Shown here: one piece after another, positions 34,253 through 42,739 of the stretch
How positions within the stretch are numbered: position 1 is the stretch's first letter
Layout of the letters: every line of letters begins with the position of its first letter
From: Streptomyces lacrimifluminis
Lineage (GTDB): Bacteria; Actinomycetota; Actinomycetes; Streptomycetales; Streptomycetaceae
Assembly (NCBI RefSeq): GCF_014646095.1
Contig: NZ_BMMU01000036.1
Span: forward strand, 1 to 64,000
Direction of reading: 5' to 3'
Length of the DNA: 64,000 nucleotides
Position numbers and translations under genes: made by a program
Notes under the pieces: generated by a model
Told to the model about the DNA's origin: nothing
The model's database searches: none
Seen by the model: the letters and a program-made list of their open reading frames with translations, nothing else

Positions 34253-35539
34253 ATGACGACCGAGACCCCGACCGCCGCCGTGAACGAACCGATGCCACTG
34301 GCAGACGTCAACCTCGCCGATCTGGACAACTTCACCGACGGCATCACCCCATGGCGGATGTTCCACACCCTGCGCCACCAGGACCCGGTCCACTGGCAGC
34401 CCGAGGGGGGCCCCAACTCCGGCTTCTGGGCCGTGACCCGCCACGCCGACATCGCCCGCGTCGACCGTGACGCCGAGACCTTCACCTCCACGAAGTTCGT
34501 CAACCTCGAAGAGGTCGACGATGACCAGATCAAGACCCGCGCCTCCATCCTGGAGCTGGACGGTGTCCGCCACCGCGCGCTGCGCAGTCTGCTCCAGCGC
34601 CAGTTCGGCGCGAGCGTCATCAACAGCTACACCGACTTCCTGCGTGGCCTGACCGCCACCACGCTGGACGCGGCGCTGGCCAAGGGGACCTTCGACTTCG
34701 TCAAGGAAGTCTCCGCCGACTTCCCCATCAACGTCCTCGCCCGCCTCCTCGACGTTCCGCCACAGGACAACCAGCAACTCATCGACTGGGGCAACCGCAT
34801 CATCGGCAACACCGACCCCGACTACGCCGACGTCCTGCTGGACAGTGCGGAGAGCGAGCAGTACCGGCACCTGCCCTTCCGCTCGCCCGCCTCGCTTGAG
34901 GTCTTCGAATACGGCCGTGAGCTGGCCCGGCAACGGCGCGGCGGCGACGGCACCGACCTGGTGTCCAAGCTGGTCAACACCACCCCGAAGGACGGTGTGC
35001 CACTCTCGCCACAGGACTTCGACAACTACTTCCTGCTCCTCGTCGTGGCCGGCAACGAGACCACCCGCCACACCATCACCCACTCCATGCTGGCCCTCCT
35101 CCAGCACCCCGACCAACTGGCCCGCCTCAAGGACGACCCGTCCCTGATTCCCGTCGCGGTGGAGGAGTTCCTGCGCTGGGCCTCCCCCGTCTACCACTTC
35201 CGCCGCACCGCCACCCGGGGCGTCGAACTCGGCGGCAAGCGGATCAAGGAGGGCGACAAGGTCGTCATGTGGTACGCCTCCGGCAACCGCGACGAGGCGA
35301 CCTTCGGCAACCCGTACGACTTCGACGTGACCCGCGCCGACAACGACCACGTCACCTTCGGCAAGGGCAGCCCCCACCTGTGCCTGGGCAACCTGCTCGC
35401 CCGCACCGAGATCCGCATCATGTTCGAGGAGCTGATCCCGCGCCTCGCCGACATCCGCCTTGCCGGCGATGTCCCACGCGTACGCTCCAACTTCGTCAAC
35501 GGCATCAAGAAGCTGCCGGTCGAGGTGACCCTCGCCTGA
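34253..35539 (+). CDS. Cytochrome P450
   Basis: 428 residues, full length. I-helix 'LLVVAGNETTRHTITHSMLA' with the normal acid-alcohol pair, ExxR in 'VAVEEFLRWASPVYHFRRTA', and heme site 'FGKGSPHLCLGNLLARTE'. By the heme region it falls in the CYP107/125-like group of bacterial P450s, which act on many substrates. GGGAG lies before ATG 34253. It follows the ligase gene by 17 bases and is in its operon. It may hydroxylate the aromatic ring or the side chain; the partner ferredoxin is probably the one at 32.4 kb. Confidence 0.92.
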   Translation: MTTETPTAAVNEPMPLADVNLADLDNFTDGITPWRMFHTLRHQDPVHWQPEGGPNSGFWAVTRHADIARVDRDAETFTSTKFVNLEEVDDDQIKTRASILELDGVRHRALRSLLQRQFGASVINSYTDFLRGLTATTLDAALAKGTFDFVKEVSADFPINVLARLLDVPPQDNQQLIDWGNRIIGNTDPDYADVLLDSAESEQYRHLPFRSPASLEVFEYGRELARQRRGGDGTDLVSKLVNTTPKDGVPLSPQDFDNYFLLLVVAGNETTRHTITHSMLALLQHPDQLARLKDDPSLIPVAVEEFLRWASPVYHFRRTATRGVELGGKRIKEGDKVVMWYASGNRDEATFGNPYDFDVTRADNDHVTFGKGSPHLCLGNLLARTEIRIMFEELIPRLADIRLAGDVPRVRSNFVNGIKKLPVEVTLA

Positions 35540-35836
35540 CCAGCGCCGGGGCCGAGCCGGGCGGAAGCGTGCCGCAGCCCACCGCGTGCGGCCGTCGAGG
35601 CCTCGGAGACCGTCCGGGCGGGCTCAGACCTACGAGCCTGTCGCCACAGGTGAGGACGGCTTCGGCTTCCCCGGCCTCTGGCAGCAGACTCACCCTCACG
35701 GCCTTCGTCGTGGTCACATGCACCTTGGTCGGAGCACACGATCAAGCGAAGGTCGCCCCCACGTCCGGCGAACCCCCAGGTGAGAGACTCAGCTCGAGAC
35801 GCCGTTCGAGGCCGGGAGGAAAGAAAGAGGACAAGC
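35540..35836. other. Convergent spacer
   Basis: Separates the plus-strand P450 from the minus-strand SRPBCC gene. No terminator hairpin with good arms was found and no protein was recognised. Confidence 0.5.
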
Positions 35837-36328
35837 TCAGGCCAGGGACTCGAAGTATGCCTTCTGCGCGGGGTAGTAGTCCTCGAAGTCAGGCCGTGGC
35901 CCGCCCGTGCGTGCGGCGGTGAGCATGTCCAGGTAGTACTCCCAGCCCGGGCCGGTGTCGCCGAGGTGCTCTGTGGAGGCGAGGTGATGGACCAGCCGGA
36001 GTTCGGTGGTGCCGTCGTTCTCGGCCACCAGCAGCTCCATCGACCAGGATCCGGCCTCGTCCTCCATCGAGACGGCGAGTCGGTGCGGCGGTTCACAGGC
36101 TTCGATTCGCAGTGGGCACCAGGGCGCCGACTCCTCAAACACCAGCTGCACCTCGACGGTGAGGCCGGCCGCCGCCTGGCCGCGCCACGGGCCGAACCAG
36201 CGGCTGGTGCGCTCCGGCTCGGTGACACTCGCCCAGACGTCGTCGGCGGAGGCGCGGTAGCTGCGGGTAAGGATCAGGTCGTGCCCCGTCGGCGTGGGGA
36301 TGAGTTGTCCGGTGGGCTCAAGGGTCAT
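35837..36328 (-). CDS. SRPBCC (AHSA1-like) protein
   Basis: 163 residues: 'HDLILTRSYRASADDVWASV', 'ERTSRWFGPWRGQAAAGLTV', 'LRIEACEPPHRLAVSMEDEA' and 'GPGWEYYLDMLTAARTGGPR' match AHSA1-like START proteins. It shares the ATGA overlap (36325-36328) with the ArsR gene upstream, exactly as the pair at 5.2-6.1 kb. Ligand unknown. Confidence 0.87.
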   Translation of the reverse strand: MTLEPTGQLIPTPTGHDLILTRSYRASADDVWASVTEPERTSRWFGPWRGQAAAGLTVEVQLVFEESAPWCPLRIEACEPPHRLAVSMEDEAGSWSMELLVAENDGTTELRLVHHLASTEHLGDTGPGWEYYLDMLTAARTGGPRPDFEDYYPAQKAYFESLA

Positions 36329-36735
36329 GCCGTGTCCTCCTTGGAGTGGCGCGCGGTGGGCTGATCGCTAGCGGGCTCAGCCCGATTACGGTCCCGTCGG
36401 GTGCGGTAGACCTCCGTCTCCAACGCGGCCAGCCGCTGCGGCCAGTCGACACGCTGGGTGTCGAACTGAGTGAGCCAGGCGGCGAGGTCACCGAGCCGGG
36501 GACGGACGAGGGAGTAACGCCGATGGCGTCCGATCTGCTCGTCCCGGACCAAGCCGCTCTCCCGCAGCACGCGCAGGTGACGGCTGACCGCGGGTCGGCT
36601 GATGGCGAACCGGGCAGCAATGTCGCCTGCCGTCAGCGGGGTACGGTGCAACATCATCAGGACCTCCCGGCGCACCGGATCGGCGATGGCGTCGGCCACC
36701 TTGCTCAGGTCGTCCACACCAGAAGCGTAACCCAT
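36325..36735 (-). CDS. ArsR-family transcriptional repressor
   Basis: 136 residues. 'LSKVADAIADPVRREVLMML', 'LTAGDIAARFAISRPAVSRH' (recognition helix) and 'LRVLRESGLVRDEQIGRHRR' are the ArsR winged helix; no CxC metal site. The start is uncertain: ATG 36735 lies in the middle of the palindrome 36725-36744, so a GTG at about 36717 ('VDDLSKVADA') may be the true start on a short leader. Autorepression by the palindrome is likely. Confidence 0.86.
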   Translation of the reverse strand: MGYASGVDDLSKVADAIADPVRREVLMMLHRTPLTAGDIAARFAISRPAVSRHLRVLRESGLVRDEQIGRHRRYSLVRPRLGDLAAWLTQFDTQRVDWPQRLAALETEVYRTRRDRNRAEPASDQPTARHSKEDTA

Positions 36736-36744
36736 AGGTTACGC
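36725..36744. promoter_or_regulatory. 20-bp palindromic ArsR operator
   Basis: GCGTAACC-N4-GGTTACGC, perfect 8-bp arms, overlapping the ArsR start. The AACC-N4-GGTT core is shared with the two operators of the ArsR gene at 5.2 kb. Confidence 0.75.
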
Positions 36745-36793
36745 GTTCAAGAGGGCCAGCCTCTGAAGCCGGCGCGGAGCGCCGGGGACTGCC

Positions 36794-36990
36794 GTGGTGG
36801 AGATCGCCGCGTGCGACGACCAGACCGCCTTCGCCGTCCAGGAACTGCTCGCCGCGCGGTGGGTGACCGCAACGGCGGACCGTACGACCCGGGATCCGAG
36901 ACAGCCCGGCGTCCGGCTGCGCTGCTACCTGGACGTGCGCCAGGAGCTCCCCCCACAGCACCGGACAGGCGAGGCGGGCGAGGTGTCGTA
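36794..36990 (+). pseudogene. DUF6207 remnant, copy 1
   Basis: In the plus frame 'VVEIAACDDQTAFAVQELLA', 'ARWVTATADRTTRDPRQPGV' and 'RLRCYLDVRQELPP' form the core of the Streptomyces DUF6207 family. The first residues of the family are missing and no start with a ribosome site is seen. It ends at a stop at 36988-36990. A second, more decayed copy lies at 42.74 kb. Confidence 0.55.
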
Positions 36991-37109
36991 GCGCGCTGAC
37001 CTGCCGTGGTCGGGGCGGTGGCCAGCGGTGCCCCGGTCGTGGTCGGGGCGATGGTCGGGGCTCACGCGCCACTCGGTTTGCGGACGGACCGGCTGGGTGG
37101 AAGGCATGG

Positions 37110-37290
37110 AGCTGTGACGTGGACTGCCGCAACCGATGCTCGCCGCCCTCGTGCCCGACCCGGCTCTGCTGCCAGGGTGGGGTGGACAGCCGAAGTGGGA
37201 GGGGTTCGGGGCGCTGCTCTCCGCCGACGCGGGGCGGGTGGTGCTGTGTTCGAGGTGCGGCGCTGAGATGGGGCCGGTTCTTTCTCCACT
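37110..37290 (+). pseudogene. ATP-dependent DNA ligase, N-terminal remnant, copy 1
   Basis: The frame reads 'MLAALVPDPALLPGWGGQPK', then 'WEGFGALLSADAGRVVLCSR'. This is the start of an ATP-dependent DNA ligase: the family has 'PDPALPPGWAxEPKWDGFRA', in which the Lys of 'PKWDG' is the adenylation site; here it is 'PKWEG'. Sequence after about 37290 leaves the family. Upstream by 120 bases is the DUF6207 remnant, as in the second copy at 43 kb. Confidence 0.65.
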
Positions 37291-37465
37291 TTGTTCTGTT
37301 GCATGTGGGGTGTCAGGTGGTGGGAAAGCAACAGGTCAGATCGGATGTTGGCCCGGCAGGAAGGGACAACAGAGGGACAAGCTCTGTTCTTCGAGGCCTG
37401 AATCCACGAAGTTCTGTGGTCGTGTTCCACCAGCGGGACACAGGACGTGGCTATCCGGGGCGTCG
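37291..37465. other. Short convergent spacer
   Basis: After the ligase remnant and before the 3' end of the DUF6461 gene. No protein or hairpin was recognised. Confidence 0.4.
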
Positions 37466-38101
37466 TCAGGTGAAAGCGGCTGCCGGAAGCTCGGCCTCCG
37501 CCTCCTCACAGGGGAGGTAGATGCCGAGCTCGCCTTCCAGGAACCGCAGGAACGTGACATCGCCCAGCTCGTCACCGTTGTGCACGAAGCCGAGCGCCAC
37601 CTCGGCTGGGGCCCCGTTCGTCAGGTGCGGCAGGCCAGGCTCGAAGGACGTCACCGCATCGCCGCGGCAGGCATAGTCGACGCGGCTGAAGCCCTTCGCG
37701 TTGCGATGCACGCAGAACGCCCGTCCCCGCTCGGACAGCGCCGCGAGGTGCGTGCCCGTCCGGCAGTGGAATTCCTCCAGCGCATACGCCCAGCCCGCCA
37801 CCGTGCCCGCTCGGACGATGGTGTCGGGCGGGGCGGGCAGAAAGCCGGCGCTTGTCAGCTGGGCAACCGCCGCTTCGTCTTCCCAGTCCAGGAAGTCGAG
37901 GTCACTGATGTGGTCCTCCTCATCCCTCAGCAGCAGCTCGTACGCTGCGGAGCGGGTGAGCGGGACGATGTGGCGCTCCTCGGCGCCGACGCGGCGCAGC
38001 AGCTCGTACGGCGAGAGGCCCTCGCCGAGGGTGAACGTGAAGCTGGTGCTGTAGGCATCGGCTATCCAGCCCAGCCCGTTCTCCATCTGTCCCCGGTTCA
38101 T
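37466..38101 (-). CDS. DUF6461 family protein
   Basis: 211 residues from ATG 38101 ('MNRGQMENGLGWIADAYSTS'). 'FTFTLGEGLSPYELLRRVGA', 'GWAYALEEFHCRTGTHLAAL' and 'VDYACRGDAVTSFEPGLPHL' fit the DUF6461 pattern. Soluble and with no catalytic motif known. The frame is open to 38260, but the extra N-terminus is not family-like. No operon partner. In Streptomyces such genes are often found as scattered paralogues; function unknown. Confidence 0.7.
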   Translation of the reverse strand: MNRGQMENGLGWIADAYSTSFTFTLGEGLSPYELLRRVGAEERHIVPLTRSAAYELLLRDEEDHISDLDFLDWEDEAAVAQLTSAGFLPAPPDTIVRAGTVAGWAYALEEFHCRTGTHLAALSERGRAFCVHRNAKGFSRVDYACRGDAVTSFEPGLPHLTNGAPAEVALGFVHNGDELGDVTFLRFLEGELGIYLPCEEAEAELPAAAFT

Positions 38102-38477
38102 CAAACCGCCCTCGCCGCACGGTGACCGCCTCGATGACGGCCGCTGCCAGCAGAATCTAGCGCTCAGTACCGACACCAACTTGCGGTGGGACAAGCAGAG
38201 TCCAGAGGCGATCGGGCACCTGCGGAACCTGCCAACACCGTGCTGGCCGTACGGACGCACTCACCTCCTGCTCATCGGCGCAAGCAACAACAGCCACTCG
38301 ATACAGAAGGTCGGTCGTCCCCGAGGTAGTCGCCGGTACCGCGCAGCTGCCGGACGCGACAGCGCTGGACGGCGTCATGTGACCTGTGAGGGTGTCTCAG
38401 TCCCAAGGTGTCTCAGACGGCGCAGCTCCCACAGACGAGACCTGACGGGCGTCGCGACCACGTTCCGCAGCGGCCGT
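38102..38477. other. Spacer with a direct repeat
   Basis: Between DUF6461 and the thioredoxin-like gene. It holds GGTGTCTCAG twice, at 38391-38400 and 38407-38416, 16 bases apart. No protein recognised. Confidence 0.45.
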
Positions 38478-38816
38478 TCAGAGGTGGCCGTCCAGGAACT
38501 TGCGCACCTCGGTGATGGTCATAGGCCCCGCGCCGTGCGCCACCGCCTCCCCCTCCTTCAGCAGGACGTAGGACGGGGCCCCGGTGATCCCGTACCGATC
38601 GGTCGCGGCCGGACAACGCGTGATGTCGGCGCGGACGGCCGTCAGGCGGCCCGTGTAGTCGTCGGCGATGCCACCCACGACGAGGTCCATCACCCGGCAG
38701 GGCTCGATTGCCTTGGGCCATGTCCCGGTGAAGTATGCGAAGACCGGAACTCCGCTCATCCCGAGGATGAAATTGAACTCCGCGTCCTCACGGGGTCGGT
38801 GAACCCACTTCGCCAT
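38478..38816 (-). CDS. Thioredoxin-fold protein lacking the CxxC motif
   Basis: 112 residues from ATG 38816 (GGAG upstream). 'MSGVPVFAYFTGTWPKAIEP' then 'CRVMDLVV', 'RLTAVRADITRCPAATDRYG' and 'ITGAPSYVLLKEGEAV' (with the cis-Pro) follow the thioredoxin fold. Where thioredoxin has Trp-Cys-Gly-Pro-Cys, this has 'WPKAIEPC': the nucleophilic Cys is replaced and three residues are inserted. Only the second Cys is left. It cannot be a normal disulfide oxidoreductase; a chaperone-like or binding role is possible. Confidence 0.75.
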   Translation of the reverse strand: MAKWVHRPREDAEFNFILGMSGVPVFAYFTGTWPKAIEPCRVMDLVVGGIADDYTGRLTAVRADITRCPAATDRYGITGAPSYVLLKEGEAVAHGAGPMTITEVRKFLDGHL

Positions 38817-39269
38817 GGAAGCTCCTGACCTCATGTTCCGTCATTCCATCCCCATCATCCCTCGCGCGGTGTGCCAGGCCGGCCCCGCCGGTCGTCCGGT
38901 CACCCACCCGCAGCCCGCCGCGCCCGTGGGTCAGCTTGTTCCAGGACAGCGCCCTCCACGACGGCAGGAAAGCCGTTTTCCAGGGCATACCGGTGCAGGT
39001 CGCCGACCAGATCCTCGGTGAGCGCGTCGACGAGCGGGCCGGTGCGCATCGTCCACCGGATCCGGTCGAGCCGTATCCGCCACCGCGCTTCTCAGAGGCA
39101 GCGCCCCCGACGGGCTTCCCGAGGCCTTGTCCGGTCGTCGCATCAACCCCGGCTCTCAGCCGGCTGACACCGCTCTTCCCCGGGAAGCACGAGCCAGCTG
39201 GTCACACCGAGAACGAGGCACGGTTCCTGGACCGCTCGCGGACGCGGTCATGGACAGTCGACGTACAGG
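38817..39269 (-). other. Spacer with a possible coding fragment
   Basis: A minus frame of about 38900-39080 reads 'RWRIRLDRIRWTMRTGPLVD', 'ALTEDLVGDLHRYALENGFP' and 'AVVEGAVLEQADPR', with streptomycete codon use. No start with a ribosome site and no recognisable family, so it may be a remnant. Nothing else seen. Confidence 0.35.
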
Positions 39270-40409
39270 TCAGCTGACCCGAAGACCGACCGCCAGCGTC
39301 AGTTCAAGGACCCGGTGTGGCGATGCGAGATCCGGAAACAGCTCCCGCAGCTGCGACATCCGGTACCGGACCGTCTGGGGATGGACGAACAACGCCGCCG
39401 CCACCTCGTCCCGCCTGCCCTGGTGCAGCAGCCACGCCCGCAACGTCTCCTCCAGCCGCCGTGCGGTCGCGACAGGCAAGGTCCGCAACGGTGCGAGGGC
39501 CCGGGCACGCAGGTCTGCGAACGCGTCCACGTCGGCGCTCAGCACCAGCTCGGGCAGGTGGTCCTCGGTGTCGCGGATATCAGAGGAGAGGGAGCGCGCG
39601 CGTACGGCTCGTGCGTACGAGGCGGACGCACGAGTCCATGGCCGGGCCGGGCCGACCACGGCGGTGCGGCCGGTCAGCTGCCGCAAGAGATGTGATCGGT
39701 CGGCATCGGGGACGAGCAGCACACCGGTGGCGTCCGGCAGATCGTCGAGGACGAGGGCCCTCGGGTCGAGCGCGCGGTAGGCAGGCCGGGCCTGGGCGGC
39801 GGGCAGCAGGACCGCGGTCAGCGAAACCGGAGGCTGCCACCCGGCCCGTTGAACAGAGGCCAGCAGCACGTCCGGGCTCGCGCCGGCGAGGAGGTCGCGG
39901 GCCAGGTGTTCCAGGTGGCGCTCGTGGGCCCTGCCCCGAGCGGCGAGTTCGTCGGCGTGGCCCGCGGCGCTCGCGGCGGAGAGCTCGTCGATGTACGCGA
40001 AGGTCAGCTCGGCGAACTTGGCGACCTCGGCGGCGGGCAGACCTGCGGGGACGGCACCCGCTGCCAGGCATCGCCAGGCCACGCGGGCGCCGACGCGGTA
40101 GGCGCTGAGCAGGGCGTCCATCGAACGGCCGTCGCGCACCTCGCCGCGGCCCAGCTCGTAGGCCGCGTCACCCGCGTCGCCGCCCGTGGCGTTCCCGCTC
40201 GCGAGGTCCAGGTAGTGCCCCAGGGCGGTATGGACGGCTCGGCGGATGGTGTCGCCCATACGGCCCGCAAGGGCGTTGGCGTAGGGAGGGACCTCGTCGA
40301 TGATCGCCTCGACGACCTCGTCGGCGGTGGTCCTCAGCGCGGCCCGAAGCGCGGTGACCGTCGTCTCGTCCAGGGCCAGTTCGCTGGCCCTCCGGATTGC
40401 ATGGCTCAC
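39270..40409 (-). CDS. PucR/CdaR-type helix-turn-helix regulator
   Basis: 379 residues. The C-terminal 'LEETLRAWLLHQGRRDEVAA', 'ALFVHPQTVRYRMSQLRELF' and 'PDLASPHRVLELTLAVGL' is the PucR C-terminal helix-turn-helix. The N-terminal half, with 'GRGEVRDGRSMDALLSAYRV', is the usual GGDEF-like/helical sensory region without a known ligand site. It is divergent from the ferredoxin-reductase/desaturase pair and likely controls it. The intergenic region has direct repeats and a palindrome (see 40444-40478). Confidence 0.88.
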   Translation of the reverse strand: MSHAIRRASELALDETTVTALRAALRTTADEVVEAIIDEVPPYANALAGRMGDTIRRAVHTALGHYLDLASGNATGGDAGDAAYELGRGEVRDGRSMDALLSAYRVGARVAWRCLAAGAVPAGLPAAEVAKFAELTFAYIDELSAASAAGHADELAARGRAHERHLEHLARDLLAGASPDVLLASVQRAGWQPPVSLTAVLLPAAQARPAYRALDPRALVLDDLPDATGVLLVPDADRSHLLRQLTGRTAVVGPARPWTRASASYARAVRARSLSSDIRDTEDHLPELVLSADVDAFADLRARALAPLRTLPVATARRLEETLRAWLLHQGRRDEVAAALFVHPQTVRYRMSQLRELFPDLASPHRVLELTLAVGLRVS

Positions 40410-40443
40410 GTTTTGTTCCCTGCGAACAATTCAGTCGACCAGA

Positions 40444-40478
40444 TTTACGTCCTGCGGTCAGGACTTTACGCCCTGAGG
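40444..40478. promoter_or_regulatory. Direct repeats and palindrome between the PucR gene and the reductase gene
   Basis: TTTACGTCCTGCGG at 40444-40457 and TTTACGCCCTGAGG at 40465-40478, 21 bp apart (two helical turns). Overlapping them is the perfect palindrome GTCCTG-CGGT-CAGGAC at 40449-40464. A candidate operator, probably for the divergent PucR protein. Confidence 0.65.
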
Positions 40479-40495
40479 CGCAGCAGGCTGGAGTC

Positions 40496-41554
40496 ATGAC
40501 GAGTACAGCCCTCCGCAGCAGGGCGTGGAAACTGCTGGAGATGGTCACGACGCCGCTGCTGCCGTCGGACTACCTCGACCTGGTCAGCCCGCTGCGTGCG
40601 GGCGCCGACCTGCGTGGGCGCATCGAGGCCGTGCACCCCGAGACGGGTGACGCCGCGACCATCGTGATCAGGCCGGGACGGGGCTGGCGCGGCCACACAG
40701 CCGGTCAGTACGTGCGGATCGGGGTCGACGTCGACGGGGTGCGCCTGTGGCGTGCCTACTCCCTCACCTCGCCGACAGACCGCCAGGACGGCCGCGTCAC
40801 GATCACCGTGAAGGCGATCCCGGACGGCAAGGTCAGCAACCACCTGGTCCGCAGGGCGAAACCGGGCACGCTGATCCAGCTCGACCAGGCGACCGGTGAC
40901 TTCGTGCTGCCGCAGGCCAAGCCCGCCAAGGTGCTCTACCTGACGGCCGGCAGCGGCATCACGCCCGTGATGGGCATGCTGCGCGACATCGAGTTCGACG
41001 ATGTCGTCATGATCCACTGCGCGCCACAGCCGCAAGACGTCATCTTCCGCAACGAACTGCACGACCTGGTCGCGGACAGGAAGCTGCGGCTCACCGAGGT
41101 GCACACCGACACAGACGGCATGCTCGACATCGCCCGTCTCGACGAACTCGTGCCCGACTGGGCCGAGCGTGAGACCTGGGCCTGCGGGCCCGCGGGCCTG
41201 CTCGACGCCGCCGAAGAGCACTGGACCGAGCACGGCCTCCAGGAGTGCCTGCACACCGAACGCTTCCGCCCCAGCATCGTCGTCGCCGGTGACGGCGGCG
41301 GTGAGGTCACGTTCAGCGCCAGCGGCAAGACCGTCGACGCGGACGGCGCCACGCCGTTGCTGGACATCGGCGAGGAGGCCGGCGTGCTCATGCCCTCCGG
41401 GTGCCGCATGGGCATCTGCTTCGGCTGCGTCACACCGCTCAAGGCGGGCGCCGTCCGCGACCTGCGCACCGGCGAGATCACCGAGGCCGAGCCGGGCGTC
41501 CTCATCCAGACCTGCGTGTCCGCCGCGGCGGGCCCCTGCGACATCGAACGGTAG
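40496..41554 (+). CDS. Ferredoxin reductase-type oxidoreductase (FAD, NAD(P), C-terminal 2Fe-2S)
   Basis: 352 residues. 'GQYVRIGVDVDGVRLWRAYS' (FAD binding), 'LYLTAGSGITPVMGMLRDIE' (NAD(P) binding), 'ETWACGPAGLLDAAEE' and the plant-type 2Fe-2S site 'PSGCRMGICFGCVTPL' plus 'QTCVSAAAG' are all present. It is the electron-transfer partner of the desaturase encoded right behind it, as in the DesA3/Rv3230c pair of mycobacteria. ATG 40496, GGAG just upstream. Confidence 0.92.
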   Translation: MTSTALRSRAWKLLEMVTTPLLPSDYLDLVSPLRAGADLRGRIEAVHPETGDAATIVIRPGRGWRGHTAGQYVRIGVDVDGVRLWRAYSLTSPTDRQDGRVTITVKAIPDGKVSNHLVRRAKPGTLIQLDQATGDFVLPQAKPAKVLYLTAGSGITPVMGMLRDIEFDDVVMIHCAPQPQDVIFRNELHDLVADRKLRLTEVHTDTDGMLDIARLDELVPDWAERETWACGPAGLLDAAEEHWTEHGLQECLHTERFRPSIVVAGDGGGEVTFSASGKTVDADGATPLLDIGEEAGVLMPSGCRMGICFGCVTPLKAGAVRDLRTGEITEAEPGVLIQTCVSAAAGPCDIER

Positions 41555-41561
41555 GAGCACC

Positions 41562-42680
41562 TTGACCGCCACCGACCCCACCGCCCACCTGACCCCGGAG
41601 CAGATCGAGGAGCTGGGCCGCGAACTGGACGCGATCCGCGACGAGGTGATCGCCGACCGCGGCGAGAAAGACGCCGCCTACATCCGTAAGGTCATCTCGG
41701 CGCAGCGCAAGCTCGAGCTGGTCAGCAGGGGCGTGCTGCTGTTCTCGATCTTCCCGCCCGCGTGGCTGCTCGGCACCGCCGGTCTGTCCGTGGCGAAGAT
41801 CATGGACAACATGGAGATCGGCCACAACGTCCTGCACGGCCAGTGGGACTGGATGCGGGACCCTAAGATCCACTCCACCACCTGGGAGTGGGATCACGTC
41901 TCGCCGTCCGAGCAGTGGAAGCACTCGCACAACGAGCTGCACCACACGTACACCAACGTGATCGGCAAGGACAACGACCTCGGCTACGGCATCATGCGCG
42001 TCGACGAGGACCAGAGGTGGCACCCGTTCCACCTCGGCCAGCCGCTGTGGAACTTCCTCAACGCCTGCTTCTTCGAGTACGGCATCGCAGCGTACGACCT
42101 GGAGCTCGGCAAGAACCTGCACAAGCGCCGCCGCAAGAACCCGGAGTTCCGCGCGCGGGCCAAGGCCGTGGGCCGCAAGATCCGCAAGCAGGTGCTCAAG
42201 GACTACGTGATCCACCCTCTGCTGTCGGGCCCGTCGTTCCTCACCACGCTCGCCGCCACGTTCACCGCGAACCTGGTCCGCAACATCTGGACCCACTCGG
42301 TGATCATGTGCGGGCACTTCCCCGAGGGCGTACAGGTCTTCGAGCGCCGGTCGATCAAGGGCGAGACGCGCGGCCAGTGGTACCTGCGCCAGATGATGGG
42401 CTCGGCGAACATCAGCGGCAGCAAGGCCATGCACTTCATGACCGGCAACCTGTCGCACCAGATCGAGCACCACCTGTTCCCGGACCTGCCGAGCAACCGG
42501 TACGCCGAGGTCGCGGTGAAGGTGCGCGCCCTGTTCGAGAAGTACGAGCTGGAGTACGTCACCGGCCCGCTGCCCAAGCAGGTGTTCTCCGCGTGGCACA
42601 AGGTCTTCCGGCTCTCGCTGCCGAACAAGAAGCCCATGGTCAAAACACCGGACCGCGAGCAGGAGCTCGCCGCCGCCTGA
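41562..42680 (+). CDS. Membrane fatty acid desaturase, stearoyl-CoA delta-9 type
   Basis: 372 residues from TTG 41562, with AGGAG four bases upstream and seven bases after the reductase stop. The three His boxes are 'GHNVLHG', 'WKHSHNELHHTYTN' and 'HQIEHHLFPDLPSNR'; the di-iron site is complete. Three hydrophobic segments, for example 'LLFSIFPPAWLLGTAGLSVA'. It would introduce a double bond in a fatty acyl chain, with electrons from the preceding reductase. It could supply an unsaturated starter to the acyl-AMP ligase at 43.6 kb, but that is a guess. Confidence 0.92.
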   Translation: MTATDPTAHLTPEQIEELGRELDAIRDEVIADRGEKDAAYIRKVISAQRKLELVSRGVLLFSIFPPAWLLGTAGLSVAKIMDNMEIGHNVLHGQWDWMRDPKIHSTTWEWDHVSPSEQWKHSHNELHHTYTNVIGKDNDLGYGIMRVDEDQRWHPFHLGQPLWNFLNACFFEYGIAAYDLELGKNLHKRRRKNPEFRARAKAVGRKIRKQVLKDYVIHPLLSGPSFLTTLAATFTANLVRNIWTHSVIMCGHFPEGVQVFERRSIKGETRGQWYLRQMMGSANISGSKAMHFMTGNLSHQIEHHLFPDLPSNRYAEVAVKVRALFEKYELEYVTGPLPKQVFSAWHKVFRLSLPNKKPMVKTPDREQELAAA

Positions 42681-42712
42681 TTCCCGGTATTGGTTCAGAT
42701 CTCTCGGCCGTA

Positions 42713-42728
42713 CCGGCGGCACCGCCGG
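42713..42728 (+). terminator. Weak hairpin after the desaturase gene
   Basis: CCGGCGG-CA-CCGCCGG, 7-bp perfect arms, 32 bases after the stop; no T-tract. Confidence 0.4.
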
Positions 42729-42739
42729 GTTCGGTGAGA

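Noticed and set aside
35586..35783. A small plus ORF after the second P450
   Set aside because: No ribosome site, no family, Arg/Gly/His-rich; treated as spacer.
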